A stretch of DNA of 64,000 nucleotides from Strigamia acuminata (Eukaryota > Arthropoda > Chilopoda > Geophilomorpha > Linotaeniidae), in the NCBI GenBank assembly GCA_949358305.1, contig OX442314.1:62629369-62693368 (forward strand), given 5' to 3'. The stretch's first letter is position 1; every line of letters starts with the position of its first letter. The position numbers were made by a program, and so were the translations under genes. Below, in pieces: positions 32,706 through 44,153 of this stretch. The notes beneath the pieces are model-generated. The model saw only the letters and a list, made by a program, of their open reading frames with translations. It was not told the DNA's origin and did no database searches.

Positions 32706-35700
32706 TCACAGCTGACACAATCTGGGACGCGGCAACCACTTTGTCATCAAATCCGCGATGTTCAATTTGCCAGGCACATGTTTAATACTAAACACGCCTT
32801 TTTCATACCAATCACGGAGAAAGTGCAATTTAACATCTATATGTTTATTTGCACGGTTTTCGATTTTATTTTTCGCATAGTTGATTGCCGGCATGCTGTC
32901 GGCGTAGACGCAAGGGACATTTCGGTTGAAACATAAGATGATATCAGCTTCGTACAAACGTTCAAGCCATATCACTTCTCTCACGCCATCGACAACTGCG
33001 AGAAACTCGCTTTCCATTATACTCAGTGAAGTCATGGATTGTTTTCGACAATTCCATGAAATCGGAACCCCTCCTAAATAAACTATGTGACCACCAAAGC
33101 TTCTCCTACTGTCTTGGTCCAAAGCAAAGGATGCGTCGGTGTAAACCGTTAAATTGTTGTTTTTACAATTAGCTAAGTTGATAACATAATTGGGGGTATT
33201 CGCCAGATATCTCAACACTTGTATTAGCATTTTAACATGCCTGTTAGAGTGGGTCTCATTGTATTGAGATAACACAATGACGCTGAAAAGGATATCTGGG
33301 CGCGTTCTGTTCGCGATAAATAGTAAACTCCCTACTAGGGACCTGTACGGGAACGTCGAGTTCACTTGTTCACCCGGTTGTACCTTCTGTATCATGGTAC
33401 CAACTGTGACTGGGATTTTAATCTTATGGCACGGGTCAATGTCGTATTTCTCGACTAATTTCGCAATATAACTCTTTTGATGTACTAAAATGTCCCCATT
33501 TTTCCTCTCAAAATGAATCCCTAATAGTAGAGTTACTGGTCCAAGGTTGACTATTTCAAAGCTCTCTTGAATCCACTCGATGATACATTGTTCAACGAAA
33601 GCGTCACGACTGAACAAAACAATATCGTCGACGTAAAACAAAAGGACGGCATCTGAGCCGTAATTATATACGCAATTCAATCCTAAGACTGGAGTAAATC
33701 CTATTTCCAATAATCGTTCGTGGAGCTTGAAATACCACATCCTTCCGGACTGGTGAAGTCCGTACAAGGATTTGACCAACCGCCAACATTTGTGTTGGTT
33801 CTCTTTGGTCCGGAAGCCCTTCGGGATATTGATGTATTGTGGCACATCAAGGTCTCCGTACAAGTACGCAGACTTGATGTCGAGATGTGTGTCTCGCCAG
33901 CCTTGCAGAACCACAAGAGAACAAAAGAATATCAGTACGAGAACAAAGTTGACCACTGGTGAAAATATCTCAGTGAAGTCAACTCCTTCTTTCTGCCCAA
34001 AACCTTGCGCAACTAAACGTGCTCTCCACCGTTTAATTGCTCCAGTGTAGTCACGCTTGATCTTATAAATCCATTTTGTTCCCAGTAAATTCATCCCTTC
34101 GGTTTTGTCAACTTCCTCGTAAACTTTTCTGTCATTAAAGATATTAATCTCGTCATCCATGGCATCCTGCCAGTCGGATTTATTGGGATTGGACATAGCT
34201 TCTTCAAAAGTGTCCGGTTCAACGGATGCATGACCGGCGAACCCAATGGTCTCATCTGTTGGCTTAAAGTCGAAACAACCCCCATCGTACTGATAGTTTT
34301 CTTCTTTGCACCATCGTACAACATCAATCCGACTGCGGATTCTATCGCCAAGTGGTGTTATGTAGATCACATCTACCTGCCCAGCAGTTTCACCACTTTG
34401 CCTAACGGTTTCTCTCCGTTGCCATTGTGTCATGTCCAAAATTTTTAATTGCTCAGGGGCGGTCATACGTTTTCTTATTATATCCCCCTTTAACTTAGCA
34501 CCTCGTGGTGGATTCCTCCTAACTGGTGGAGGTGTAAGAGTCGGATTTGGAAGCCGAACTTCCACCTGTTGTTCCTCCTCTTCTTCAATCCCACCAGCAG
34601 CTTGAGCGACTTCTTCCACAATTTCAGGCTCGACCGCCTGTTGAACTAATTGGGGATTCGGGATCGCATGTTTCGGGGCCTGAAACAACTGCTGTATGAT
34701 AGGGGGAACCTGTTGCTGAGCAGGAGCCGCTTTTTGTGGTAATCCCCCTTGTGCCACTGGAATTTCTTCCTCATCCGAATCTTCATAATTCAAATTTCCC
34801 ATATAACTAGGTTCGGATGGAATTTCACTCAGTTGCACCGACTCGTGCCAAAAGACATTCTCATTAATCTTCACATGTTTTGAAGCAATCACTTGGTTGG
34901 ATTTGGGGTCCCAAACTCGATACCCCCGCGTCTTAATCGCGTAACCGACTAGGGCCCCAGGCCACGCCCTTTCTTCCAACTTGCTTCTCCTTGTTTGCGA
35001 AGGAATGTGCACGAAAACTTTGGAGCCGATACATCTTAAATGTCTCAACGACATTTTCTTGTTATAAAACAAGTTATAAGGGGTTTTCCCACTTAAGCTT
35101 GCATGTGGGAATCTATTTTTAAGATAGACAACTGTCACGGCTAATTCTGCCCACAAACCCTTTGGAAAATTGTTTTCGAAGAGCATGGCTCTAATTCCCC
35201 CAACAATTGTTCTGTTTGCTCTTTCCGCCACAGAGTTCATTTCTGGGGAGTAGGGGTTTGTTTGGATGCACTTAAGCCCAATAGAAGCCGCATAGTCATC
35301 CCACTTTTTCGACACAAACTCCCCGCCGTTGTCTGTCTTGATGCATTTGACCTTTTTCCCGGTGCTGCGCTCAACTTGTGTTTGCCATCGTTTGAAACGC
35401 TCAAATACATCCCCCTTGTTTTTAATAATTTCCACCCACATGAAACGTGAATAGTCGTCCACAATTATTAAGTAATAACTGGCCCCACCCAGTGATTTAA
35501 AAGGCTGAGGGCCCCACAGATCCATGTGGATTACTTCCAAAATTCCCTTTGTAGAAATTTCTGGGATTGGGGAAAAGGTTGCCCTAGTGCTCTTTGCCTT
35601 CGAACACGCGTCGCAAGGCGAAAGTTCTTTGTCGGAGAGTTTAACTCCGAAAATGTCAGGTGAAACTTCCATTTTTGCAATCCCACTTGCATTAAAATGG

Positions 35701-37382
35701 CCCATTCTGGAGTGCCAAATGTCCATTGGCTGTGGTTTCACTTTGATCTTTTCGATCTTTCCCCCATTCGAAACATTTTGCCCGTTAGTATCGTTTAAAT
35801 CGCTTTTCTTAAGATTTGACGCATTCACTAGCGCATTTACGCTCACTTGCTGCTTCGCTGCAGTCTGCACTGCGCCACTCAATGTGTTTAGTAATGCTGC
35901 CTTAAAATCTACTGTTTTTAGTAAAGGATTAATGACACTTTCACTTTTTACAACATTTTTGACCGAATTTCCACCCACCGCTGCACTCTGTTGCGCAGAA
36001 GGTGCAGTTGTGTTCACAATATTAGCCTCTAGTTTGCAGTTAACTTTGTACATCCGATCATTTGTTCTATCTGCAACAAGAAAAGGCTCACTAACTCGGT
36101 CTTTAAACATGGTCAGCTTTCCATTTTTGATAAAAGTTGTGAAACCAGCTTCATCTGTCCGGCCCAGCGATAAGAGGTTTTTCTTAAAATTTGGCGCAAA
36201 ATAAACATTTTGCAGTGTGATTTCTCTACATCTGCCTGCATAACAAGATGTGATCAACACGTTTCCAATGCCCTCAATTTTAGACTTCCCTTCCCCCTGC
36301 TGGACACTATAGCCGGACAGCGGCTTAAAGGTCACGAACCAACTTCTATTAAATGAAAAGTGATCTGTTGCACCGGTATCTATGTACCAGTGCGGATCAA
36401 AGTCGCAATGCGACATTAAAGACAATGGTGGTGACAAGGTGACTTCCTCTCCAGTTTGATGAACTGCCGCTGAAAACATTGTCAATGGCTCATCAAAGAT
36501 GTCAACTTGTCCCAAATTGGCCTTTTTGGTCTTTCCACCACGACCACGTCCTCGTGCAGTGCCTTTTGCTAGCTGTGCAGAGGTGCCACCTCGTTGGCTT
36601 TGCATATTCGCTTGTTGTTTGGGCGGTGACGGGCACTCTCTCGCAAAGTGACCAGTGCCGCCACAGGAAAAACAAGTTCGAGGTGTAAATGGCTGATTTC
36701 CGCCTTTTCCGCGTTGAAATCGCCCTTTTCCAAAGAATGCGCCTGCATTTTCAGTGGAATCCTGTGTACGCATACCATAGGAGTCTGAAGCTTCAAATAA
36801 ACGATTATACTCTCCTAATAATCGGTCTTTCACTTTTGCAGTGGTGAAGTCCAAATCATCCCAGTGGTACATTATTTGTTTTATAGTCTCATAAGTTGTA
36901 GGGAGGAAATCCATGTATTGGAATGCAATTTCCTCATCCGTCGGTATAACTTTGACATTCGCGAGTTCTGCGACTTTTCTGTCGACACGGGCCAGAAAAC
37001 ACATCATCTCCTCGTTGTCCATTAGATGCATTTGCAGGAACTCGCGCCTCAATCAGCCCTTCCGGGCGCGTGTGGTGGGCTGATAAGCATCTCGGATCGC
37101 TTCCCACGCCCCCTTAGAAGTATCCTTGGCAACGGCCACGAGCTGTTGCGATTCTTCGCAACTCAGGCATATCGTGGACCACGCCCGCTTCTCACGCACT
37201 TTGAAATCCCGTTTCTCTTTGGGTGTGGCGTTGGGACCCGGCACAGTCTCGTCGCCCGTCACGTGGTCCCACACGCCTTGCTGGGATAACAAAAGTTTCA
37301 CACCAATCGCCCATTGGGCATAATTCGTCCCATTTAATTTCTTTATCGACTTATAGTCGTCGTACTTTTCTTCCGACGCCAT
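32706..37382 (-). pseudogene. Copia C gag-pol polyprotein with one in-frame stop
   Basis: ATG at 37382 (MASEEKYDDYKSI). 109 codons of gag end in TGA at 37050-37052 (RARKG*LRREF; A has an Arg codon there). The same frame then runs 1,448 codons to 32706. In order: gag capsid-type region, CCHC knuckle CFSCGGTGHFAREC, protease DTGA, integrase HHCC, D,D,E core (VIHMDLWGP, KTDNGGEF, SVAERANRT), Pro/Glu-rich linker, RT with FYVDDIVLF, and RNase H to KWLPRPRLCQL*. The C-terminus is about 10 residues shorter than A because of a 2-nt indel. Only one change separates this copy from a full-length frame; stop readthrough is possible but untested. Confidence 0.93.
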
Positions 37383-38535
37383 AATAGTCCAATCTGGGTA
37401 AATTTTTCCAATAAATGCACTTGTTTTTCACAAAATATTTCGCCGCACAAAAATTCGGAGCACAAATAACACTTGAAATGCACTTTTGCAAATTGCAAAC
37501 CCCCAAAAAAATAGGCGAAATAAATGCACAACTTCCCAATTGGTACAGCTCTATAAGAGAGCACAACTACTCGTATCTGGTCGCTCTACTAGCTTCCGAT
37601 CGGCACCACTGAGGCCCGCGGGACGGCTAGCTGGCCACGAACAAGCCCAGATCGAAATAAGACTGCACTAGTCGAATGACTAAAGGGTGCAGAATATACT
37701 ATGGACCCAAAACAAAAACTTAATGAATAATAACAAGCTAATTTCGACCCCGTTATACACTTTCAACGTTGTTAAGATGATTTCCGTGCTGTTTTCCGTG
37801 TTGAAATCTGTTGTGATTCACTTGTGCACCTGGCACAAGACTATTCCGGTCCACCGTAGCACAGATACCCGTCCCGGGCTAATCCGTGTTCGCAGAAACT
37901 CGGTTCGCACTTTGTGTGCGAAGAATCGCTCCAGAAATTCCCCACACGGTTGTGGCTTCGTTGGCGTTCACCGGGGAACAAACCAACGGCTTTTCCAACT
38001 ATACGAACGTCGTACGTTCGTATCTCGGCTCGCTAACGACGAGCAACGTCTCCAAAACGTCGTGGAAATCCAATTTCGGTCGCCGTCGCCGAAAAACGCT
38101 TCGTTTTTGACGAAAAATGCTGCGAATCGATCCAAAACCGATTCCAGATGATTCCTCGGTCCTTTATGTGGTCCCACGTTGTAATTTGCAGCGCTGGGAT
38201 CCACGTCTCGGCTGGGAAACAGGTCGAACACCGCCTCAAACTCGTATCGCACCCGGCGCCGCCATCTTGGCTGGTGACGTCATCGCGAAAGTTATCGTGG
38301 CTTGTGTCTCGAAAGAAATGGCTTATATTTCCGCCAAAAATCAGTTTATAATAACGACAAGTGTTCTTACAGCCTGTGGAAACTATCCAGCGTTGTTTGA
38401 AGTCGTTTTCTTGACGAATTCTCGGCAATTCGAGCCTCGCGTCTGCTGCGGGTCGAATCGTGCACGTCGCGACTTCGTTCGCCGATAATGTCCGCTGTCG
38501 TCTTCAAATCAACAAAAACTTGATGGCCGCGCCGC
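37383..38535 (-). other. Copia C 5' leader
   Basis: About 1.15 kb, no convincing ORF. Diverged from the A leader apart from short blocks near the gag start. Confidence 0.65.
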
Positions 38536-38553
38536 AACCATCCTCTGCTACCA
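38536..38553 (-). other. Primer-binding site of copia C, initiator tRNA-Met
   Basis: TGGTAGCAGAGGATGGTT on the - strand, perfect over 18 nt, 2 nt from the LTR. Confidence 0.92.
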
Positions 38554-38555
38554 TG

Positions 38556-39021
38556 TATTGATCATCTAGAAGACCTGTCATTGCCGAAATAAACTGTAAA
38601 GCCGAGTTAAAACTGGTGCGGGACATCGCATTTCGCGTCCGCCATTTGTTTATTCTTAAACATAAGGAAGGACTCGAAAAGCACCTGTTTCGAGGCTACA
38701 AAGCTTGGAATAGAATGAATCATTGTTAACAGGCAAAGATTCATTCTTTACATAACAAAAGTAAAGTAAACTGGCATAAACAATCGATAATGCAAACAAA
38801 AGCTGGGAGAAACTAAAGGATAAGCGCTCATATTCGAGCAGACGACATATGGGCATGTCATTGCTAATAAGCACATTGGTTGCGGCACTTAGCACAGGAA
38901 TGAGAGTTTAAAAGTCAATATCAACCAATGTAACACGGATACAGAATTGCAATGACACACACGTTGCATTTAACCGGAAACATGCAACTGAGAAGATCAA
39001 ACAGTTGGGCATTTCCTAACA
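38556..39021 (-). repeat. Copia C 5' LTR
   Basis: 466 bp, no difference seen from 32198-32663. Confidence 0.95.
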
Positions 39022-39104
39022 AACAGAACGTTGCGGACATCTTCACAAAGTGGCTCAGCTCCGACCGTTTGCGATCTCTAATATCCAGAATTTTTCAACT
39101 GTGA

Positions 39105-39318
39105 GCCGCTATCATCCTATCGTGACATTCCTTAGTTGTTTTACCCGAATGTGAGGGTCATCGAGTTCCCGTGGGAATCTTTGGGCTTTCGTAGCGATTT
39201 TTGTAACAGTACCCGGCTCGATGATTCGACCTTAACATTTTGTCTTTTCACATGATCACACTGTAATTCCAGTATCTGTATCTTTTCCCCTGATTCTATT
39301 TCCATCAAAAGGGGGAAT
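39105..39318 (+). other. B2 3' UTR and polypurine tract
   Basis: Nearly the same as 24366-24579. Ends CAAAAGGGGGAAT (39306-39318) before the last LTR. Confidence 0.8.
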
Positions 39319-39858
39319 TGTTGGTCTATAAGACCGTGACATGTCTCGATGTGATATAGAATCACATAATGATCTTTTATTTCGGTGTATATTTATACAT
39401 TTATAATTATCCAGTCTGTTTTGTTAATATTCGATATTTATTATCATTGATTGTATTTATGCATGCAGCACCATGCATTTGTTAGACTTTCTATTTAATT
39501 CCCAATGTATTATGTTCGTTTAATGCCATGCATCGCCACCATAGTGTGTCTCACTCTCTCTTAGGTTTTCCAACATGGCGACATGCATGGATTTTCTCTC
39601 TCTGCTTTTGTCAACTCTAAAAAGGAGCCATATTGTAAGTTTTGTTTGCTTTATTAAAGCTTTTATGTTTTTACACAGTTATATTCATTGTTAGAACACC
39701 ATAAGTGTTAGTATTTGTGCAGATAAGCGGCCATAAGCCGCGCGCACGCCGATTCCCGTATCGTCTCTGAAACGTTCGTGCGTGAAGCACGACGCCATTT
39801 ATTTTCGCTTCCACTATTCGGTTCATACCGAATTTGCGCTGCCGTCCTCTGTCCCACA
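39319..39858 (+). repeat. B2 3' LTR
   Basis: 540 bp, same length as the central LTR and differing at only a few bases. Followed by CACTT, near-match to CACTA at the array's left edge. Confidence 0.94.
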
Positions 39859-40390
39859 CACTTGTCCGCAGCCCAGGACGTCCGACCCCACTCCGCTCGT
39901 TTTATGCACATTTTACTCGAAATATCTGAGTACCGGATTCTCGATCGTCGATGTATACGTGCTGGAAGCGTAACGCACGGTCGAAACAATTTTCGATCAG
40001 GGGGCAAACGTGTGCCTGATTCGCAGCGATTGTATCGTGGACAAATCACAGATCCGTCCAAATACCTCAAACAACCGCCTGAACGGCCTGAATGGTTCCG
40101 CGACTCCTATCGGTTACACTTTGGTGAACATTACCATCGGGAACGAACAATTTCGGGTGAACGACGTCGCCGTGCTGGACGAGTCTTCATACGAGATGCT
40201 GTTGGGCACACCATTCCGCGACAGCGAACACATGTCGTGGTGCACTGAGTCGGGCGGCACAATCACCATAAACAAGGAGCGTCAGCGTACGAGGTCGGCC
40301 AATTTCATCAAACAGAAGGACGCATCTAGCGAGGTCCGCATGTGCAACTTCGTCACCTTGGCCGTCAGCGCACCTCCTGGACCGAGTTCC
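39859..40390 (+). pseudogene. K protease region relic
   Basis: One frame runs from 39863 (TCPQPRTSDPT) through a TAA at 39971-39973 and on as TVETIFDQGANVCLI, the flap-side region (PIGYTLVNITIGNEQFRV) and MLLGTPFRD. This is the retropepsin pattern of gypsy elements. The catalytic triad reads D-Q-G in place of D-S/T-G, so the enzyme would be inactive. It stops at H's LTR (40391) and goes on in frame at 47148. Confidence 0.7.
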
Positions 40391-40877
40391 TGTAGCGCAG
40401 TGGAAAAAGAAAATAGGCGAGTGAGAGCTGTAAATGGCCGAATTTGGCTCAAATGTCGCCTTATTTGCGATGACGATTGAGCGCGCGTGCTTCTCCGCAC
40501 GGCGTGGTCGATTCGAGACACGTGCCAAACACAAAACAAACACTAATATAACTAAAATAATGTATTTAATTGGTAAATAAACTTACATAACAGCTTTGGA
40601 AATGTGAAATTACATGAAAAGTGGCAAGCCATCGCAAGGCTGCCATCTTGGACAAAATCAAGAAGTGAACTAGACACCATCTGGTGTTGACATATTACAA
40701 CAAGTAATAACATAGGAAATTAAACTATAGCAAAATGATAGTCAAAGCATTGTGCTCAATGCATAAAATATTAACAGTATCCAAAATGAAACAAATATTG
40801 AAATAAACTATATATACATTGTATATTTAATGGAAATCACTGTTATGGTGAAATAATAAATGATCTTATGATCTACA
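40391..40877 (-). repeat. Copia H 3' LTR
   Basis: 487 bp, TGTAGATCATAAG...GCGCTACA on the - strand. Lacks the 17 bp (around 46770-46786) of the other LTR. Confidence 0.93.
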
Positions 40878-40890
40878 AATTCCCCCTTTT
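40878..40890 (-). other. Polypurine tract of copia H
   Basis: AAAAGGGGGAATT on the - strand, next to the LTR. Confidence 0.85.
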
Positions 40891-41086
40891 CACCATCACA
40901 GGGATGCACAATGAACAAATAAAAGAAGAAAGTCAAGACTATTATCCCAGAAAAGACATGATTCCAATGTCACATTTAATAATTATAAAATTAAATGGGC
41001 GAACAACTGAGCCGGGTACTATCAGGGCACACATAATCACAATTCCCAATCAATGCTCAGTTATCCTCATGATCGAGTAAAATAAA
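40891..41086 (-). other. Copia H 3' UTR
   Basis: About 200 bp AT-rich DNA between the RNase H stop and the PPT. A 70-codon open frame on the + strand (40868-41080) shows no sign of being a gene. Confidence 0.5.
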
Positions 41087-41500
41087 CTAGGAATGTCGTA
41101 TTCGATAAAAATCAAAAATGTTCGAAATCAGTAGATTAAGCCGGTCCGCACTTAACGACTTTGTGAAAATGTCAGAGACGTTTATGCTGCCGGGAATTTT
41201 CCTCAGTTCGAAACGTTCTTCAGAATGCCATTCCCTGAGCCAGTGGAACTTTACACGGATGTTTTTCGTGCGTGAGTTTTCCACGTCGTTTGACGAGAAC
41301 TGGATAGATGCTAATGCGTCCGAAAATATGATGGGTTTGGAAACACGGTTGAGCAATGAAAGCTCGGAGTAGATATGGTCGAGCCAATATAACTCTTTGA
41401 CCACCTCCACTAAGGCAACAAACTCCGCCTCCATTGTCAAAGCTGCAACGCTGGTCTGTTTCTTACACGACCACCCATAATTATGTTCCCGATGAACGCA
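41087..41500 (-). pseudogene. Copia H RNase H, C-terminal part
   Basis: Reads WSCKKQTSVAALTMEAEFV, then SNDVENSRTKNIRVKFHW and INVSDIFTKSLSADRL to a stop at 41087. It is shifted relative to the RT block; the break lies near 41480-41500. The frame itself is well kept. Confidence 0.85.
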
Positions 41501-42525
41501 ATATATCCACCGAAGCTTAGGGAAGTAGCCACATCGCTGGCCCACGATGCGTCCGTATAGGTCCAGAGTTGAGACGATGTGCAATTAGACAGTTCAATAC
41601 AATAATTCGCGGTGTTTGCAACATAACGTAAGACCTGGAGCAATGCTTTGATGTGAGCCGGGGTGTAACAATTGTTGTATTGGGAAAGAGTAATCACTGA
41701 GTAGAGTATGTCCGGTCTGGTTCGAGACGCCAAGAACAGAAGGGATCCAATTAGCGATCTGTATGGGAAATCTGCCAAATTTTCAGTTGGTCCCTTGACT
41801 AACGTCGTCCCTGGTGTAACGGGCACTTTGATAACGTTGTCTGCCGTTATTCCGAACTTCTTTAACAATTTCTCGATGAAAACACTCTGAATCATGAAAG
41901 TTTGGCCCATGTGACATACGGATTCGACTCCAAGCAGCTTGGTTATTGGTCCTAAGTCCACTATCTCAAATTTACTGCTGATGAGCTGAAGTACTTGTGT
42001 CAAAATGCTCTTAGTCGAATAAAATAGAACGGTATTGTCCACGTAGACGAGCATGACCGCGGATTTGCCGAAAACGTAAACGCAGTTGCAGGCGGGCATC
42101 TTACGGAATCCTAGCTCTTTGAGAGTTTCGTCCAACTTTTGATACCATTGCCGGCCTGACTGGTGCAATCCATACAACAATTTTGTAAGCAGCCATACAT
42201 TTTCCAGATCGTCACACATTGCGCCTGCAGGGATTCGCATGTAAATTTTGTGTTTAAGCTCTCCATACAAATAGGCGCATTTCACGTCGAGGTGAGTGTC
42301 TTGCCAACCTTTTAGGACTACGAGGAGGCAAAAGAAGAAACGGATAAGCACAAAGTTGACGACAGGGCTGAACACTTCGTCGAAGTCAATTCCGATAGTT
42401 TGACGAAAACCCTGCGCTACTAATCTCGCGCGGTTGATCTTCCCTGTCGCGTCCGTTTTCAATTTGAAAATCCATTTACATCCCAATATTGTCGTATTAG
42501 GCGGTTTGGGAACTTCCTGATACAC
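41437..42525 (-). pseudogene. Copia H reverse transcriptase and start of RNase H, YVDN mutant
   Basis: 362-codon frame starting YQEVPKPPNTTILGC. RT motifs: RARLVAQGFRQTIG, FSPVVNFVLIRFFFC, KCAYLYGELKHKIYM and LLYGLHQSGRQWY. One to two residues are missing at GKINRARL, where B2 has KITRYRARL. The catalytic box reads YVDN (42034-42045) instead of YVDD. Loss of the second Asp is expected to abolish polymerase activity. It goes on to YTDASWASD of RNase H, then loses frame. Confidence 0.9.
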
Positions 42526-43092
42526 CTCCCTTTTCTTGAAGGTTCCGAGTTCCTCATTGATGGCTTCGCGCCATTTGGGTGCATCAGGGAATTTCGTGAC
42601 GTCGGAGTAACTAGACGGTTCACGTCGACATAAATGAATAATAGGTCGAAGTGGTGGAATAGTCGGCGGTTGATATTCAATGTTGCCGAAAAAGAAGAGA
42701 TCATCGTTGTAGAGGATGCCCTCGTTATCACAGAACTCCCGAATGTCCGGCTTAGAGCGTTATCGAAGTCCGGGTCGTGGAAAATAATAAACATCAGTTT
42801 TAACCTGTCCGGGTATCAGGTCCTTGCGCAAATGTTCCTCCCTTTTCCAGTGACTACAAGGGCCCGTGCCACCAACATATCGCCATTTGTAGGGAGTGGT
42901 GGCTACCGTAACAATTGTTGGGACCCCTTCATGCGATGAAGTCGGCACTGTCGGGGGACGATGAGACGCCCTAGAACCACGACGCGCCGTCACAAAATGG
43001 TCTGGAGAGCCCGGAAATGAGCCAGTTGGAGTATGTGTGGGCGATGTTAAGACAGGCGACGGAATCGGGATCACCGTCTGGGTTGCTTGCAC
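42526..43092 (-). pseudogene. Copia H integrase-RT linker
   Basis: Frame at 42760-43092 reads DHFVTARRGSRASHRPP, YKWRYVGGTGPC and EEHLRKDLIPG, matching B2's linker. A break at ~42775 leads to a badly kept stretch up to the RT frame. Confidence 0.8.
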
Positions 43093-44153
43093 TGGCGGAG
43101 GAGGTATGAAAGGTGGCGGGAGAATCGTCCCTTCGCACCGGGTGCCGAATCGTCCGAATCATAGTCCGTGGATGAGTCTTCATCTTCCGAGTCAGATGCT
43201 TTAGCTGGCCAATCAGAATAATGGATGTTATCATCAAAATTCACTTTTGACGTTTTGGCAGGAACATTGTCAACATCAAAATCATCGAAAAAGAGAGTTT
43301 GTCGACCTGAATTATGACTTGATCGCCGAAAAGATTGTTTTTCGTCAATCTGGACGTGTATGGACTCCACAACTTTGTTATCAATTGGGTTCCAAACGCG
43401 ATATCCTCTGGTTCCTGTCGCGTAACCAACAAGAAATCCTTCCCAAGCTCGTGATTCAAATTTATTTCTGCCAGAGGCTGTGTAATGTACCCAGCATTTC
43501 GAACCTATCTTGCGAAGATGTCGGAGAGAGAGAGCCCGTTGGCGCCAAAGAACATAAGGAACTTCATTGTTCAGTCTCAAATGAGGACTCCTGTTTTTGA
43601 CGTATGCAAAATTGACGGCTATCTCGGCCCAAAGTTCAAGAGGAAGTTGGATTTCATCCAAAATTGCACGCATGTGGTCGGCCATCGTCCTATTAATGCG
43701 CTCGGCCGTTCCATTCATTTTTGGAGAGTGGGGGTTTGTCCTCTGCGCTTGAATTCCAGCATCGTTAAGATACTTGGTGAAATCGTTGGAAATAAATTCC
43801 CCACCCCGGTCAGTTCGTATCGCTTTAATCCGAGTATTTGCTACTCTCTCGACGCGAGAAACAAAGTCTTTGAAATACGGAAACACCTGTGATTTCTGTG
43901 CAATGGGAAGTATCCAAGCATATCGAGTGGCGTCGTCAATAATCGTTAGAACATAGCGAGCACCGCCAAAAGAAGTCGCGGGAGCAGGTCCCCAAACATC
44001 CATATGAATGAGATCCAACGCTTTGGTAGAGACCGGATGTGGATCTGGCTTATGCGATGCCCGAATTGATTTCGCAATCCTGCAGTGGTTGCAAGCGAGT
44101 TCTTGACGAACTTCTCCCGGTTCAAATCCGTAAACTTGTGGATTGTTGGCCAA
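43071..44153 (-). pseudogene. Copia H integrase
   Basis: 360-codon frame. The end of the zinc-binding domain is present (ACNHCRIAKSIRASHKP). The core carries all three acidic residues: LIHMDVWGPAP, AIRTDRGGEFIS and MNGTAERINRTM. The C-terminal region has LRHLRKIGSKCWVHY and GYATGTRGYRVW. A Ser/Asp-rich tail leads to a frameshift around 43090. This is the best preserved domain of H. Confidence 0.9.

Larger units (their letters stand above)
32198..39021 (-). mobile_element. Ty1/copia retrotransposon C, full length, very recent
   Basis: 6.8-kb copia element on the - strand inserted in the RNase H part of B2. The 466-bp LTRs (32198-32663, 38556-39021) look identical by eye. Perfect TSD AACAG (32193-32197, 39022-39026); removing C and one TSD restores B2's frame. 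PBS is a perfect initiator tRNA-Met match. The polyprotein gene has a single in-frame stop. The LTR ends TG...TA, not the usual TG...CA, in both copies. Confidence 0.95.
22005..39858 (+). mobile_element. Tandem copia array B1-B2 sharing a central LTR
   Basis: Three LTRs in direct order (22005-22501, 24580-25119, 39319-39858) enclose two internal regions. B1 is short, with the leader joined to mid-pol. B2 is nearly complete but interrupted by two solo LTRs and by C. LTRs 2 and 3 are 540 bp; LTR 1 lacks 43 bp. Outer flanks are CACTA (22000-22004) and CACTT (39859-39863), close to a 5-bp TSD for the whole array. No flank duplication is seen around the central LTR. B1 and B2 share a premature TAA in RT. 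Confidence 0.88.
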
